Source: Paramacrobiotus metropolitanus (taxonomy: Eukaryota > Tardigrada > Eutardigrada > Parachela > Macrobiotidae). Taken from it: a stretch of 64,000 nt of DNA. Both the position numbers and the translations under genes were made by a program. Where the stretch lies: positions 558,001 to 622,000 of the forward strand of contig NW_026570290.1 of NCBI RefSeq assembly GCF_019649055.1, written 5' to 3'. The notes beneath the pieces were generated by a model. That model had not been told where the DNA came from and ran no database searches. It saw nothing but the letters and a program-made list of their open reading frames with translations. Positions 48,647 through 59,329 of the stretch are shown piece after piece (position 1 is the stretch's first letter; the number at the start of each line of letters is the position of its first letter).

Positions 48647-51600
48647 CTACCGCGTGCCAAAGGGCAGCGTTGTGAAATCATCTAACATGATGCGTTTATC
48701 GTACACAAGCTTCAACTTTTTAGCTGATTGAACAGTATTAATTTCTTGCGTTTTCCCATTCCGCTTGATGTATTCCGGATACACGACCTGCACATGTTCA
48801 TCCACACCCTCCAGCAACCGCTTGAGCTGGTTGAAATCCAACGCCTTGCCGGTCCTTGTCAGCTCCTTCGTAACCGAGTCCCAATCCAGAATATCTTCTG
48901 TGAACCCGTTCTGCGTCATTCCTTTCACTTTCATTTCAATGCGCCCCGTATCTGTTTCGTAGCTGTAAACTTTCGGACCGCAGGAGACGAATTTGACAAT
49001 ATGGTTTTCACCAGCTTCTAGCTGGTTATCCCAGTCACCAAGGATACTACCAGTTTCAGGGAGCCAGTCGCCGGGGCGGTGCACGAAAATCACAGAGTCC
49101 GTATCGTAGTAGAGAAGTCGCTCACCTAACTTTTCCATGAGGTCCAACAGGATGAGACGTGCGTGGCTTGTGGTGAAAGCGGCAACAACAACATTCGTTC
49201 CATTGCTACCTTCGTTGTAGTCATCCACTTTCGAATGTGTTACCATCAGACACGTTGGACTCACACCATACACATCATGAATTTCAATAGCTTTTGAACG
49301 ACACAGATCAGAATATCGTTTGGGATCGTACACAAATTCCGTGGAATTCATATCGCAGCTCTGGCCAGTCTTACCCCAAAGACTATTCAGCGCGACTTTG
49401 GAGGTGCTTTTCCTTCCGGCATCAAAAACCATGGCGTCAGGGTCCAGGATGATACCTTCACGGTCTTTGACCATCTGAATGAAATTTGCCTTCTTCTCAT
49501 CCGTATCGCACCACGCTGGCCAACCGCTTGCTTCCATTTTCACTTTCAGAAACTTTCAAGTACATTCATGTACGCCGCAAAGAGTTTGGTGTCCGTCTGC
49601 GCCCAGTGCCAGACTTCGTACATTTCGACAACCCGATACCCCACATCCACCGCATGATGTAGCTCAGGTGTGCACCAGATTCCTTCGAAAGACCGCTCTT
49701 CATCGGAATGGACACAGCGACTGGTCACTTTCTCCATTGCGCATTTTTTGCATAGAACAAACATCAATTTGTCGTTGATCGTCAACGGTAAGACTGGATA
49801 CAGGCATTCATCCGGTGCAGCGACTTTACAGTAAACAAGCCCAAAATAATCTTTGACATCCTTGAAATTGGCTATGATTATTTCAGGCTGACCAACTGGA
49901 TACGCCTTCGTTTTGTTCACAAAAGGATAGAGGCTGACAACGTCAAAGTGTCTAATTTCTTCCCCGTTCTGTACTTCGTAAAACAGACGACTTGCGTTTG
50001 TTCTTCCGCCTTTGAAGGCGTCACGTGGATTCATTGGCTCTCGAATGTTCGTGTGCTGCAAAAATCCGGCAATAAATGGATCCTCCCGTTCTCTGAGCCA
50101 CTCACAGCCCCATTTCACTTCCACGGTGTACCCCTGGCTCTCGAGGAAGCGCTCACGTTCTAGGTATTCTTCGTAGACTTCGCGCATTTTCTTCTTGGAG
50201 TACGGGACCACATCGTTTTCGTCGGTGCAAGCGGGATGCCCATGGAAAACACAGCCATTGTACTCGTAAACGGTTTGGGTTTCCTCGTCGAGGCCGTCTA
50301 CAAAGTATCGACCAATTTTGACTTCTTTTCCGTTTCGACCATGGCGTATGCGCCCATTAGCACTCATATTTTCCCATTCCAGCCATTGCGCGGCCTGGAT
50401 ACTGGTGCGTCGGTTTCTGTGAGGACCATGACTGGCTAAGGCAGCGACTTTGTTTTCAGGAAGGTGAAAGGTTTTCCAGTAGCGATAGCAGGCGACGGGC
50501 ATGGTTATGCTCTCCATGGGATTCAACGAAGTGAGTGTACGGTAGTCGTTGATAAACTTCAACGCACAGAGCCGCAAGACCGTAACATCGTTCGAGCAAT
50601 ACGTCATCATTTGCTCGCGAAAATTGAATACTCCATTAGCGGCGGCTTTTGCTTCAGCGTGCCACTTGAGGAACTCGGCTTTCTGCTGCTTCCGCATCCC
50701 ATCAATCATATACTGATCCGGCTCAGGCCAAGGCAAATCGACTTTATCCCAGTTCTCGGGTTTATTAAACCGATGAGGGAAATCACCTTTCTGCACTTCA
50801 AGCTCCAAACCAACCGCCTTCGGTAGTTGACTCAACCGCAGTGCCAGATAGTTGAGTGTATCGCGGGATTGGATGCCCAGTTTGCGGTACTTTAGCTCCA
50901 GCAGTTGCGTACCCCGTTTGATGACCTCCACCCCTTTCAACCCGTTATCCAACATATACTTCAGGACAAAATGCCCATCGTAGCCCCGAAAATTGTGCGC
51001 GATAATGGTAAACCCACGATGCTTCTCTTGAAGCAACCAACGACCAAAAGCATCACCAACTTCCGTATTCATCAGCTGACCGTCTTCTGGAAAGCGGACT
51101 TCGGAACCGTCGGCGTACTGCGCCACAATACACGAGGGTACGTGTCCGTTCACAGGATCATTGTAGGTTTCGTAGTCGAAGAAAATATATTTCATATCTT
51201 CATCGCCAAGCCAGGGTGTTGTTGGCGCTTTCAGAGGCTTTATATAGCAAAAATGGTTGGCTTGGAGGAAATAGCCGTAGCATGTGTTGCAGTAAATTTC
51301 ACCGCACTGATGCTTTGCGTCTTTACCACGAGTGGAAAGATTCTCAAACACTCCGCATTTCTGGCAGATGAACATGGTCTGACAGTAGGTTTTCCCGTTT
51401 TTCCTTATTCTTTTATGGATGTCGAAACACTGCTGGTTGAGAAAGCGGCGGTGACAGTCAGTGCAGTTGACAGGATTATCCACCAGACAATTGCTCTTGG
51501 CACGGTAGCACAATCTACACTTGCCTCCGCAGCGGTGACGTTCTTTATGATGGTACGGTCGACCGCAATCATTGCAGAAGTAGGGGAAGCAGTAGAACCC

Positions 51601-52746
51601 AGTAGCCGTGGTGACAAGGTTAAAATGCTCATTGTCCAGCAACAGAAAGATTTCCTGCATATCATGGGTTTTACGCTCTGGTACCCGTGCAATAATCATA
51701 TCACCCTGGTTGGCTGAAATGACTTTGATTTGGAACTCTGGGAAGGCTTCCTTCTGCAACACTTCCAGGTCATCAAGGTCACAGTAACGGCCCGGGGGTA
51801 GAAGACACTCTTCCATTATCTTCACAGCTTGGTCTTCCAGATTGGCTGTACGGTCAGAGCGTATATAGTTGTTCCATTTGTTTTTATGCTGCGGCACTTG
51901 TAAATCATGCGTCAGGCGAAATTTTCCCAGAAACAGAGCGGCAGGTAAGCATAGGTTATTGTTCACACGGACGGATACAATGGACGTCTTGAAACGATTC
52001 TTGTCGTGCTTAACGTACTGATGTGCGAGAAACCAGGATCCACCAGCAGGCATAATAGAGCGCCAGATACGGATGGTGAATGAATCGTCAATGACTAACT
52101 TCTGCCCAGAATTCAACAACTCAATACGATGCAAAAACGCTGGTATGCTAAAGTCAGAAAGCTTCCGCATGGTTAAGTAGAACGCTCTTTCGAGACCGTC
52201 GGATTTCAGAGCCACAACAACACGGTCCGTAGGCGCAAACTCTTTAAAACACATATCCATTATGACGCGTAAGATTTCAGGCATAATGAGCATGGTCTCT
52301 TCCTTTTGGAAAATTCGGGGTAGGGGGGCAATTTCAACGCGGTACTTCTGTTCGGTGCTGTTGAAAGTTTTGAAAACGCGCTCCGATTCTTTGACAAGCT
52401 GGAAGAGGCCTGGGAAATCCGGGAGCGACTCATCCCTGGCTACACTTCCGCCAGCTTGCGGTGGATCCTCATACTGCCAGTCATCCATGTGTGCAAGAGC
52501 AAGGGCGGCAGCAAGAGAATCTGGACTCAACTGATTAACCTCGTCGTGATGTAGTAAGGCGGTTACGAGAGTCTGCTCATCGTGTTCATTGAATTCATTG
52601 GGATTAGCTCGCATATGGTTAATGGCGTCCTGATCCTCAGTGGTTAAGCGATACGTATTAGCATGATCATCATCAACATCCATCCACGGATCATTAAGCA
52701 TGGCCGCGATAGCCTCATGATCAGAAGCAGACAACTGGTAAGCCAT
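48647..52746 (-). pseudogene. POLB: Protein-primed family B DNA polymerase, split by one frameshift
   Basis: Replicates the linear genome from protein-linked ends. The large segment is 49546-52746 and the smaller is 48647-49545. Together they are about 1,365 codons, typical of Polinton pPolB. Order from the N-terminus: an acidic, poorly conserved region; a Cys-rich zinc region (CRLCYRAKSNC, CQKCG, CNTCYGYF); ExoI IFFDYETYND; ExoII IIAHNFRGYDGHF; ExoIII YCSNDVTVLR; an endonuclease-like insert (YEYNGCVFHGHPAC and VKWGCEWLRE); motif A FDVVSLYPFV. The second segment has motif B KVALNSLWGK and motif C YYDTDSVIF. The frame changes by one base at about 49546-49552, beside a T-run. A TATAAAAG box on this strand is at 52784-52791. 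Confidence 0.93.
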
Positions 52747-52783
52747 TTTCGACAGAATGAAGAGAAAAACACGTGCCGCGTGG

Positions 52784-52791
52784 CTTTTATA
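52784..52791 (-). promoter_or_regulatory. TATA box of the polymerase gene
   Basis: CTTTTATA on the plus strand (TATAAAAG on the minus strand), about 40 bases before the polymerase ATG at 52746. Confidence 0.65.
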
Positions 52792-52901
52792 GACGAAATG
52801 GGAAAGCGTAGATTGTGCTCATTGGTTTGTCGTTTTCTGCAATTTGACGTAATTGGTCAGCAGTGATTCTAGGCCCCACCTTTGGGCGTTCCAGTGGGCG
52901 C

Positions 52902-52946
52902 GAGTGGATACTTACCGGCGATAGCAGCGCCGGTAAGTAACCACTC
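52902..52946. repeat. Hairpin with 19-bp arms and splice-donor-like stems
   Basis: GAGTGGATACTTACCGGCG pairs with CGCCGGTAAGTAACCACTC around a 7-base loop, one mismatch. Each arm reads CGGTAAGT outward. It lies between the polymerase promoter and the acidic-protein gene, in a gap without genes. Confidence 0.8.
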
Positions 52947-53040
52947 CCCCTTTCATGTTTAAACGTGAAAAATGTATGACGATAATTGTATGTTTTTGAT
53001 AAATTACCTATTAGACACACCGAAAAAGCGCAACGTTGTA

Positions 53041-53299
53041 TTATTCAGCTACATCATTACGGCCCGGGTTATATGATTCCGTCACCCCATCATAATAATA
53101 CATATCATAAAACATAGTTGAATGAAAATGCTGATAACGGATACAGCAAACAAATGAGATTGCATTATCGAAAAAAAACACGTTTTGTAATAACAATAAG
53201 CTAAATTCAACCAGCAAATATGGGTCATAAAGAACAATCGTTACAAACAGCATTCAAAAAACAATACGGGCCGAAAAAATGCACTGATGGAACCATTTT
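53041..53299. other. Gap without a gene
   Basis: AT-rich stretch between polymerase promoter and acidic gene; no recognisable feature. Confidence 0.4.
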
Positions 53300-54345
53300 T
53301 TAATCAATAGTAATCACCTCGATCTCCTGCTTCTTGGCTGGCGGTTCGTTGTTGTCATCGTCGTCGCCGTCGTCGTTGTCTACCTCCGAATGACCACGCT
53401 TCTCGGCACTGATGTACGCAATCAGCTCCTCTCGTTCAGCCAAGTCAAGTTCCTCCAGCAGCAAAGTAGCCTCCAGCTCGTCCTCAGTTTCCGGCACGAA
53501 TTCGCTCTCCGCGTCTGATGGTGGTTCGTCAAAAGTGTCGTCAGCTAGGACGGCCACGCCTCCTTCGTCGTTCTCGTCGCCAACGTCACTGTCAGCTTCG
53601 TCCGAATCGTGCTCCAAGAAGCCAGAGTCCATAGAGTTGTCAGGATCAGTCTTTATACGATTATTGTAGAAGTCGACAAGGTCAATCTACCAAAAAATAT
53701 TCAAATAAACGATGTGCGAGAACTAATATCCAAAAAAAACCAAACGTATTATTGCTGTACCATTTACTGAAGAGAAAACCATTACACTAGTGACAATTGC
53801 AATAAAACTTTTCCAACGGCTAAAAACCTTTGACATTTAAAAACTTAAATTGCTCATTAAAAACAATCATATTTTTTGATTTAGTTACTAACTGCTAAAA
53901 AACCAAAGACATTTACCTTGAACCAAGACACCCGATAAAACGCAGCAAGTCCTCCTTCACAACAGACCAACCACGAAAGTTCATTCCACAGAAGCACAGC
54001 TTGAATGTATGAGTGGAAGTACGTCAGGATTTCTCGGCAAGAGTATAACCTTTTCATTCCGCAATCAGATTATCCGCTTTCTCTATAGAAAAATCTTTTC
54101 TAGTCTCGATAAATTGTTAAAAAACTTACAGAATTTTATCGAAATACAGAATAATAGGTTATGCTAACACATGCATTGCACTACCGAATGAAAAAGCGCT
54201 ATGGCACGACCAAATTGAAAAGTAGTAGTATTTAAAGGTACGAAAGTAGAATAAAAAATAATCATGATCCAAAAATTATCATTGACTTACCAATCAATCC
54301 CGAAAGCTCTTCTGAAGTTGTGGGCATAGGATCCGGCAAAGCCAT
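53300..54345 (-). pseudogene. Spliced acidic protein with C-terminal NLS and SIM-like motif, one frameshift
   Basis: Exon 1 is 54291-54345 (MALPDPMPTTSEELSGLIG, phase 1, donor G|GTAAGT). Exon 2 is 53917-54082 (acceptor CTATAG, donor AAG|GTAAAT). Exon 3 is 53300-53686 (129 codons with stop). The frame changes by one base in exon 2 near 54045-54050. Exon 2 is helical and Trp/Cys-containing (AVLLWNELSWLVCCEG). Exon 3 is strongly acidic (DSDEADSDVGDENDEGG), ending PPAKKQEIEVITID: a short basic cluster and a SUMO-interaction-like VITID. A minus-strand TATAAA is at 54440-54445. Intron phases and the hydrophobic exon-2 end resemble the genes at 55.7 and 58.2 kb, so the three may be paralogues. No known family recognised. 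Confidence 0.55.
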
Positions 54346-54639
54346 GAGTACACTCACAATCACACGATAATCAAACACAAACTATTCTGACCAAATGATG
54401 TAACGGCAGAAAATGACGGATTTGCTTGAGAAACATGGGTTTATATTCACCGCGCGCAACTTGGAAGATTTTTTCGAATGACTCCTATTGGCTAGAACGA
54501 TCCATGTGTCGTTTTTCTCTAGTGCAGTTGTGTTTCCCTGAGGGTTGTATAAATAAAGACAACCCCAGTCCTTTAATAGACCAAGAAATACCATTAAAGG
54601 GGATGCTCGGTCTCATGGGCAGCCATTCCCTTTAGTAGG

Positions 54640-55060
54640 AGGTGGAAACATACGGTGGGTGGAGAGTACGATGGAAAATTCTTACTAATCAAAGAGCTAA
54701 AGCAGAACCATTGTTAGAACCCGGAAAAACCGTGCTCCATTAGGTTTTCTTGGACAATGGAAACTAGACTAATGTCGCGACAAAGTCCGGATTCCAGAGA
54801 CTGAGAAAAGACCAAATGAATGGGAGTTTGACCCAGAAAAACAAGTTCTAATTAGTTTTACTCACAAAAGAATCTAGACACTGTCGCGACTAATCTCGGA
54901 TACATGATACGTAACAGGGTACCTCAATAAGACGCTTAAAACAAAGACGAGCCAGTTTTGAATAATAGAATCTAGTCTGCTGTCGCGACAAGATCCGGGA
55001 TTAACGGTGGATCAACAAGTCGCTTGACCCAGAAAAACAAGACACAATGGATGTTTTTCC
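54640..55060. repeat. Array of TGTCGCGACA palindromes and TTGACCCAGAAAAACAAG boxes
   Basis: TGTCGCGAC(A/T) occurs at 54773-54782, 54882-54891 and 54981-54990. Each is preceded by CTAG(A/T)C and followed by a TC(C/T)CGG(A/G) block, so the full unit is about 32 bp. TTGACCCAGAAAAACAAG is at 54828-54845 and 55024-55041, with a variant at 60019-60036. Further TCGCGAC copies lie at 57798-57807 and 60109-60118, inside the long inverted repeats. Confidence 0.85.
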
Positions 55061-55179
55061 TCAGAACTCAATTGTTCTGCAAAGCCTCTCGTACCTTCTT
55101 CATCTTGTGGAATCTCCCGACACCATAAACAGGAGGCGTGAGTTTGCAACGTTAGTTAGGAGCAAGGCAGGACCCGAGT

Positions 55180-55573
55180 AACGCCTACTTGGTTTCTCTG
55201 TGATATTAGTGTGTTCCAGTCACTTATTGTTCTGAAAGTTGCATTTCATTGGTAGTTGCAGCCCGGAGCACGCCCACATGGATTCTGTCTGATATTAGCA
55301 CGTTCTAGTCATTCTTTGTTTTCCAAGTGGTATCTTATTGGCTAAGTAAGTTGGGCCATACCCACACCTGGCTTCGGTCTGATATTAGCAAATTCCGGTC
55401 ACTCATTGTTCCAAGGATGGATTTTGGTTGGTTCTTGGTCTAAACACGAAAAATCAGCCTAGTCAACAGCGCTCTGTTAACATTACGTCAGCGTACAACG
55501 AATTCAGACAATAGATCGTACGGTTTGTGGACATCAAAAGTTGAAACTCCATGTTATTTCGGGTTATATAAGC
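55180..55573 (+). promoter_or_regulatory. Iterated promoter of the Pro/Ser-rich gene
   Basis: TCTGATATTAGC-type elements recur at about 55199-55209 (variant), 55288-55299 and 55378-55389. Each is followed by a GTTC(C/T)(A/G)GTC..TCATTGTT block. A TATATAAG box is at 55565-55572, about 180 bp before the ATG. The whole block, including the TATA and the ATTCCAACAGTTT leader, is repeated in inverse orientation at 59330-59800. Confidence 0.8.
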
Positions 55574-55751
55574 AGCGCGACCAAGCATTTTTTCTTCATT
55601 CCAACAGTTTTCCTATTCCTTCTGGACTATTACCGCCTGGATCAGTTGGATTCGTTAGTTTGTTGGATCGTTTACAGTTACTTTTACCGTACGTTCTTTA
55701 CCAGTTCAGTTTTACTAGCTTTCATTTAGTTCTGTGACCTTTCATTTCACG

Positions 55752-57221
55752 ATGTCTACCCGATCCGAATCCGCTTCTTCCAATTCCTCCTGGGAGTCCG
55801 TGTCCGTTGATGATGTTGCCATTGCTGATGTTGCCGATGTTGTTGATGTTATGGAGGATTATCCCGGGTTGGAGTTGGAGGATCCGTTGAGTCAGTTTGC
55901 TGAAGAGGCCGTGGAGGTGGATAGGTTCGTTTGGTTGTGGAACCAAGGGACTTATGAAGAACGGGTTGCGTATGCTGATCAAGCTGCTGGTAAGTAGGAT
56001 TTGTAAAAAATTGAATAAAGAAATATTTAAAATGGTTTCAAAAAACAAGAGATAAAATGTTTCAATTTTTTATAGAAATTATACAGAGAATTCGCCGGGA
56101 TTTGCTTAACAGTCCGGCCGTTCGGAATCAAGCGTGGTATTCGGCTATTAACGGGACATGCCAGCTTTTGGTAAGTTTATCTATTCTTACGATAAGTAAA
56201 ATTAATTGACATACCATAAACCAGTAAATTGAAATAAAAACATTTTTTCTATATAAGTTACATTATTTGTTTTCTGTAGGGTGCCTTACAATTTCTTCGT
56301 GATGCCAATGCCATCGTCTTCATTGACCCTCCCCCCACGTATGCTCAGCTCTTCCCATTTGTTGCTGAAGCCCCACCGCCCTACCAGTTGCAGCCCACGT
56401 ATCCAACCAACTACTCACCCCCACCACCGTTCCCGAACAGCCCTGCATTACCTTCCCCAGGCGACGTCATATTCACTAACATGGATGACGATGTGGAGGA
56501 GGAACTAGCCTTTTCCGTGTCACGGGGACCTGCTACCCCACTGCCGGAGGTAGCTCCCATGGTGTACAGCCCTTGCTCTCCATCCCCAACCCCATCGCTG
56601 CCACAACTCGTGGGGTACAGCCCTCGCTCCCCTTCTCCATCGCTGTCACCTGTGTCGATGAATTTGGAGCGACGCCTTTCTAGCCCAGCGCCTCAAAATT
56701 GTTGAGCTGTGGATCGTGTGGTCAGAATGCGGGTGCCTCCACCATCTCCGCGACAGCCTTCCACTTCCAACCTGATTCGCCTAACTACTCCTGACCTGTC
56801 TCCACTTCGCAGCCGCCCGTCGGTAGGCCGTCACCCAGGCCCCCGACGCCGTTCGTCAACTCCACCAACTCCACGCCAGCCTTCCAATTCCAATACGCTC
56901 TCGCTGATTACGCCAACCCCAATGCCTAGGTCAGACCCATTCCAATCCCACATTATGAATGCTCCACACCGTCGACGCAGCCGCCCATCAACTCCCCACC
57001 ATTCGGCGCACGCTGTCTCGCCTGCGACCATTTCGCGGCTGGTTGTCGACGACATCAGTCTGTGTCGCTACATCCTCGACCCAGATTCGCCAACTATTTT
57101 CGATAGAATCCAGCGCATCCAGGACTCGCCGACCGACCACTTCTACGAAGAAATCTACGCTCCGAAGCGTTCGGCTGATCCAGGTAACGATTCGGCTCCT
57201 CGCCGCTTCCGCCGCCACTAA
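55752..57221 (+). CDS. Spliced Pro/Ser-rich protein with an in-frame TGA
   Basis: Exon 1 is 55752-55989 (phase 1, G|GTAAGT). Exon 2 is 56076-56170 (phase 0, TTG|GTAAGT). Exon 3 starts at 56280 after TTCTGTAG. Exon 1 is acidic and Ser-rich (MSTRSESASSNSSWESVSVD). Its end and exon 2 form a helical region (YADQAAG, IIQRIRRDLLNSPAV, WYSAINGTCQLL). Exon 3 turns Pro-rich (PPPPFPNSPALPSP, YSPRSPSPSLSP). The frame meets TGA at 56703 (253 codons). It then stays open in the same frame to 57221 for another 170 codons, with more Ser/Pro/Arg repeats (RRRSSTPPTPRQPS) and a PTDHFYEEIYAPKR end. Either the gene ends at TGA, is read through, or carries a nonsense change. Helical part resembles the gene at 58.2 kb. 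Function unknown. Confidence 0.65.
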
Positions 57222-57345
57222 ACCTTGTCGGATCATTTCACTTTTTTAAAAAAATTCGCCGCATTTTTTTTGTTTTTTTTTGTTTTTTTTTTGTTTTTTT
57301 TTGGTAAGTTCGCTGCAATGTTTTGTCAGTTAATAATTTTTTGTT

Positions 57346-57831
57346 GTTTGCATGGTATAGTATGTACTTTGACACTGGGGCTCTCTGTTTAGTGTCTTTA
57401 TCGTACAGGTTTAGCCTGAAACTGTATAAATGAACCGTGTTTGCTTTGTACTAGTACGAATGTTGTGTGTAATCAACTGTGCATGCTTTAGTGTATCGGG
57501 ATTAGCATTAAACTGTGTTTGTCATCAGTTCTGAGTAAGTTCTGTCTAATTTGTGTCTAGTACAATAGTTTAGCCTGTTTTCAGTGTATGAGCTTATTCA
57601 ATGATAGAGCCCAAACAATTAAACAAAGTTATTATTCCTTAGAAATTATTCTGCATTGAGTAAAGGTAGAATGTCGTTGAGTATTTCAACCATCTTTTGT
57701 TATCCACTGGGTATAAAAGAAGAGCCAGATATTAATCCTGGTTTACTAGGTCAAGCATTCTTTGGATTTTTGTTTCGAAGATAATGTCATCCTGGTTCGT
57801 CGCGACAGTGTTAGCCCGGGTTTTTGTTCTC
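57346..57831. repeat. Left arm of a 486-bp inverted repeat
   Basis: Reverse complement of 60085-60571, nearly identical over its whole length (for example one change at the GTTTCG(A/T)AGAT position and one in GCATGG(T/C)ATAG). It contains TATAAAAG at about 57713 and a TCGCGACA palindrome. The 2.25 kb between the arms holds the Lys/Pro-rich gene and its promoter. Confidence 0.92.
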
Positions 57832-57972
57832 CGCCTGGCCTCGCTCCGCTCGGCCGCGGCTTCGACTTGGCGCGCGCGCGCCTCGTCTTAAACTTTTCCT
57901 TTTTTCCCTTTCTTCTTTTTTTTTTTTTTTTTTCTCTCTCTCTCATCTCTCTCTCTCTCTTTTTCTTTAACT
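57832..57972. repeat. GC-rich CCTCGCTCCGCTCGGCC block and CT microsatellite
   Basis: GCCTGGCCTCGCTCCGCTCGGCCGCGGC, just inside the left arm, recurs with three changes at about 59838-59866 near the right arm. It is followed by a polypyrimidine tract (T-run, then CTCTCT) at about 57893-57970. Confidence 0.75.
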
Positions 57973-58202
57973 TTTCTATAACCTAACTACTATATCAAAG
58001 ACATGATAGCTATTTTCTCAGCGACATTTATTCCCATGTAAAATCCCATAAGAACACAGAAAAGTCCATCACAAAAAAACAAGCAGTTTATTATCATACA
58101 ATGTTCTAAAAAAGTCCTTAACACAAAACAAAAACACAGTTTTATTGTTGAACTCAGCTTAAAGAAGCAGAAAAACATACGCAATAACCACACACACACA
58201 TT

Positions 58203-59249
58203 CTAATTGAACTTAAAGTTAACAGATGGCATCCAAGTGTCATTGAAATCAAAAGAATGCAGTGAGACAGGTCCGTCATCCAGTACCATCTCCTCCAACT
58301 CCGCAGTCAACTGTTGAACAGGCGTAGGCTCACCCCAAATGCTGCTGAAGTCCATGGTGCGCTCACCCTCCGCAATAGAGTCGTCCAGTGTGATGACCTC
58401 GGAGCAGCTAGGGAAGACGAGGCGAGGCGTAGGCGGGTCAAGGGTGATGACTTCGGAGCAGCTGGGAAAAGTGAGGCGAGGCATGGGTGGAATCACAGGC
58501 TTAGCCTTCGACTTCACCAAAGGCTTAGCCTTCGGCTTCACCATCGACTTAGCCTTCGGCTTAGACACAGGCTTAGCCTTCGGCTTAACCACGCGCTTCA
58601 CCTGAGGCTTGGCCTTTGGTTGAGCCTTACGCTGAGCCTTTGGTTTAGCTTTACGATACGAGAGTGGCGGCTCTGGCAGCTCAGCAACGTAATTCCAGGC
58701 ACGCGCGTTAACAAACAAACCAGGGCACAGAGCGTCAATCAGATTCTAAAGATGAAAAATCTATAATAGGTTTTCAAAAAATGTTTATCTAATTTATTAA
58801 ATAATACCTCTAGCAGCTGCAACCAATCCATCAGGTCACGGTGATCCTGACCAATGCCCTTAACCCACGTGTACTCAGCCTTCAACGCCACACGAAGTAC
58901 AGTGCTTACAATATCTAATGAAAATAAAATAAAAATTAGAAATATAATCAAACTTAAAAAACAATAATTAAAACATACCCTTGAAATGCTGAGCTTGTTT
59001 AACATTCTCTTCATCCGATCTCGACTGCCATATCTTAAGGTATTGCATAATTTCATCTATAGAAAATAAATATTTTTATTTTTTATTTTTTTAAATTTTT
59101 TTCAAAAGAAAAATTAGATTAAAGGTCAACTTACCAGCTTGCTTGATGGACCAGTTGACGTAGTGCTGCCGGTTGACAAATAGGAACATGTGAGGAGGCA
59201 TGGGGTGGGCCAAAATGGCTGCACGCTTGGCATAACTAAGACGAGGCAT
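58203..59249 (-). CDS. Spliced Lys/Pro-rich protein with two SIM-like repeats, four exons
   Basis: 280 aa. Exons are 59135-59249, 58979-59056, 58808-58914 and 58203-58745, with phases 1, 1 and 0. Donors G|GTAAGT, G|GTATGT and GAG|GTATTA and acceptors ending TAG are good. Residues 1-130 are helical (MPRLSYAKRAAILAHPMPPH, VNWSIKQAG, DEIMQYLKIWQ, LMDWLQLLE). Then a histone-H1-like run of K(A/P)KP repeats of about 70 residues follows. Then come two tandem copies of PRL(T/V)FPSCSEVITLD, each with a SUMO-interaction-like VITLD, and an acidic end (ELEEMVLDDG). All exons are open, so the gene looks intact. The basic tract suggests DNA or chromatin binding in the nucleus; this is inference. Lies between inverted repeats and may be paralogous to the two genes to its left. 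Confidence 0.75.
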
Positions 59250-59329
59250 GGTAAAGGATCCGAGGAACTGCTAAACAACTAAAAAACTAACTGAAAAAAG
59301 CAGGCAAAGCGGTTGAATAATCCAGGCAA

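Noticed and set aside
50905-51717. 270-codon plus-strand open frame opposite the DNA polymerase
   Set aside because: It lies wholly opposite the conserved exonuclease and zinc region of the polymerase; its composition is that of an antisense shadow.
53412-53669. Ser-rich plus-strand frame
   Set aside because: Antisense of the acidic exon of the minus-strand spliced gene.
57762-57986. Frames beginning DFCF(E/V)DNVILVRRDSVSP in both inverted-repeat arms (57762 plus and 60154 minus)
   Set aside because: They start at TTG rather than ATG and diverge at the arm end; similarity is simply due to the inverted repeat.
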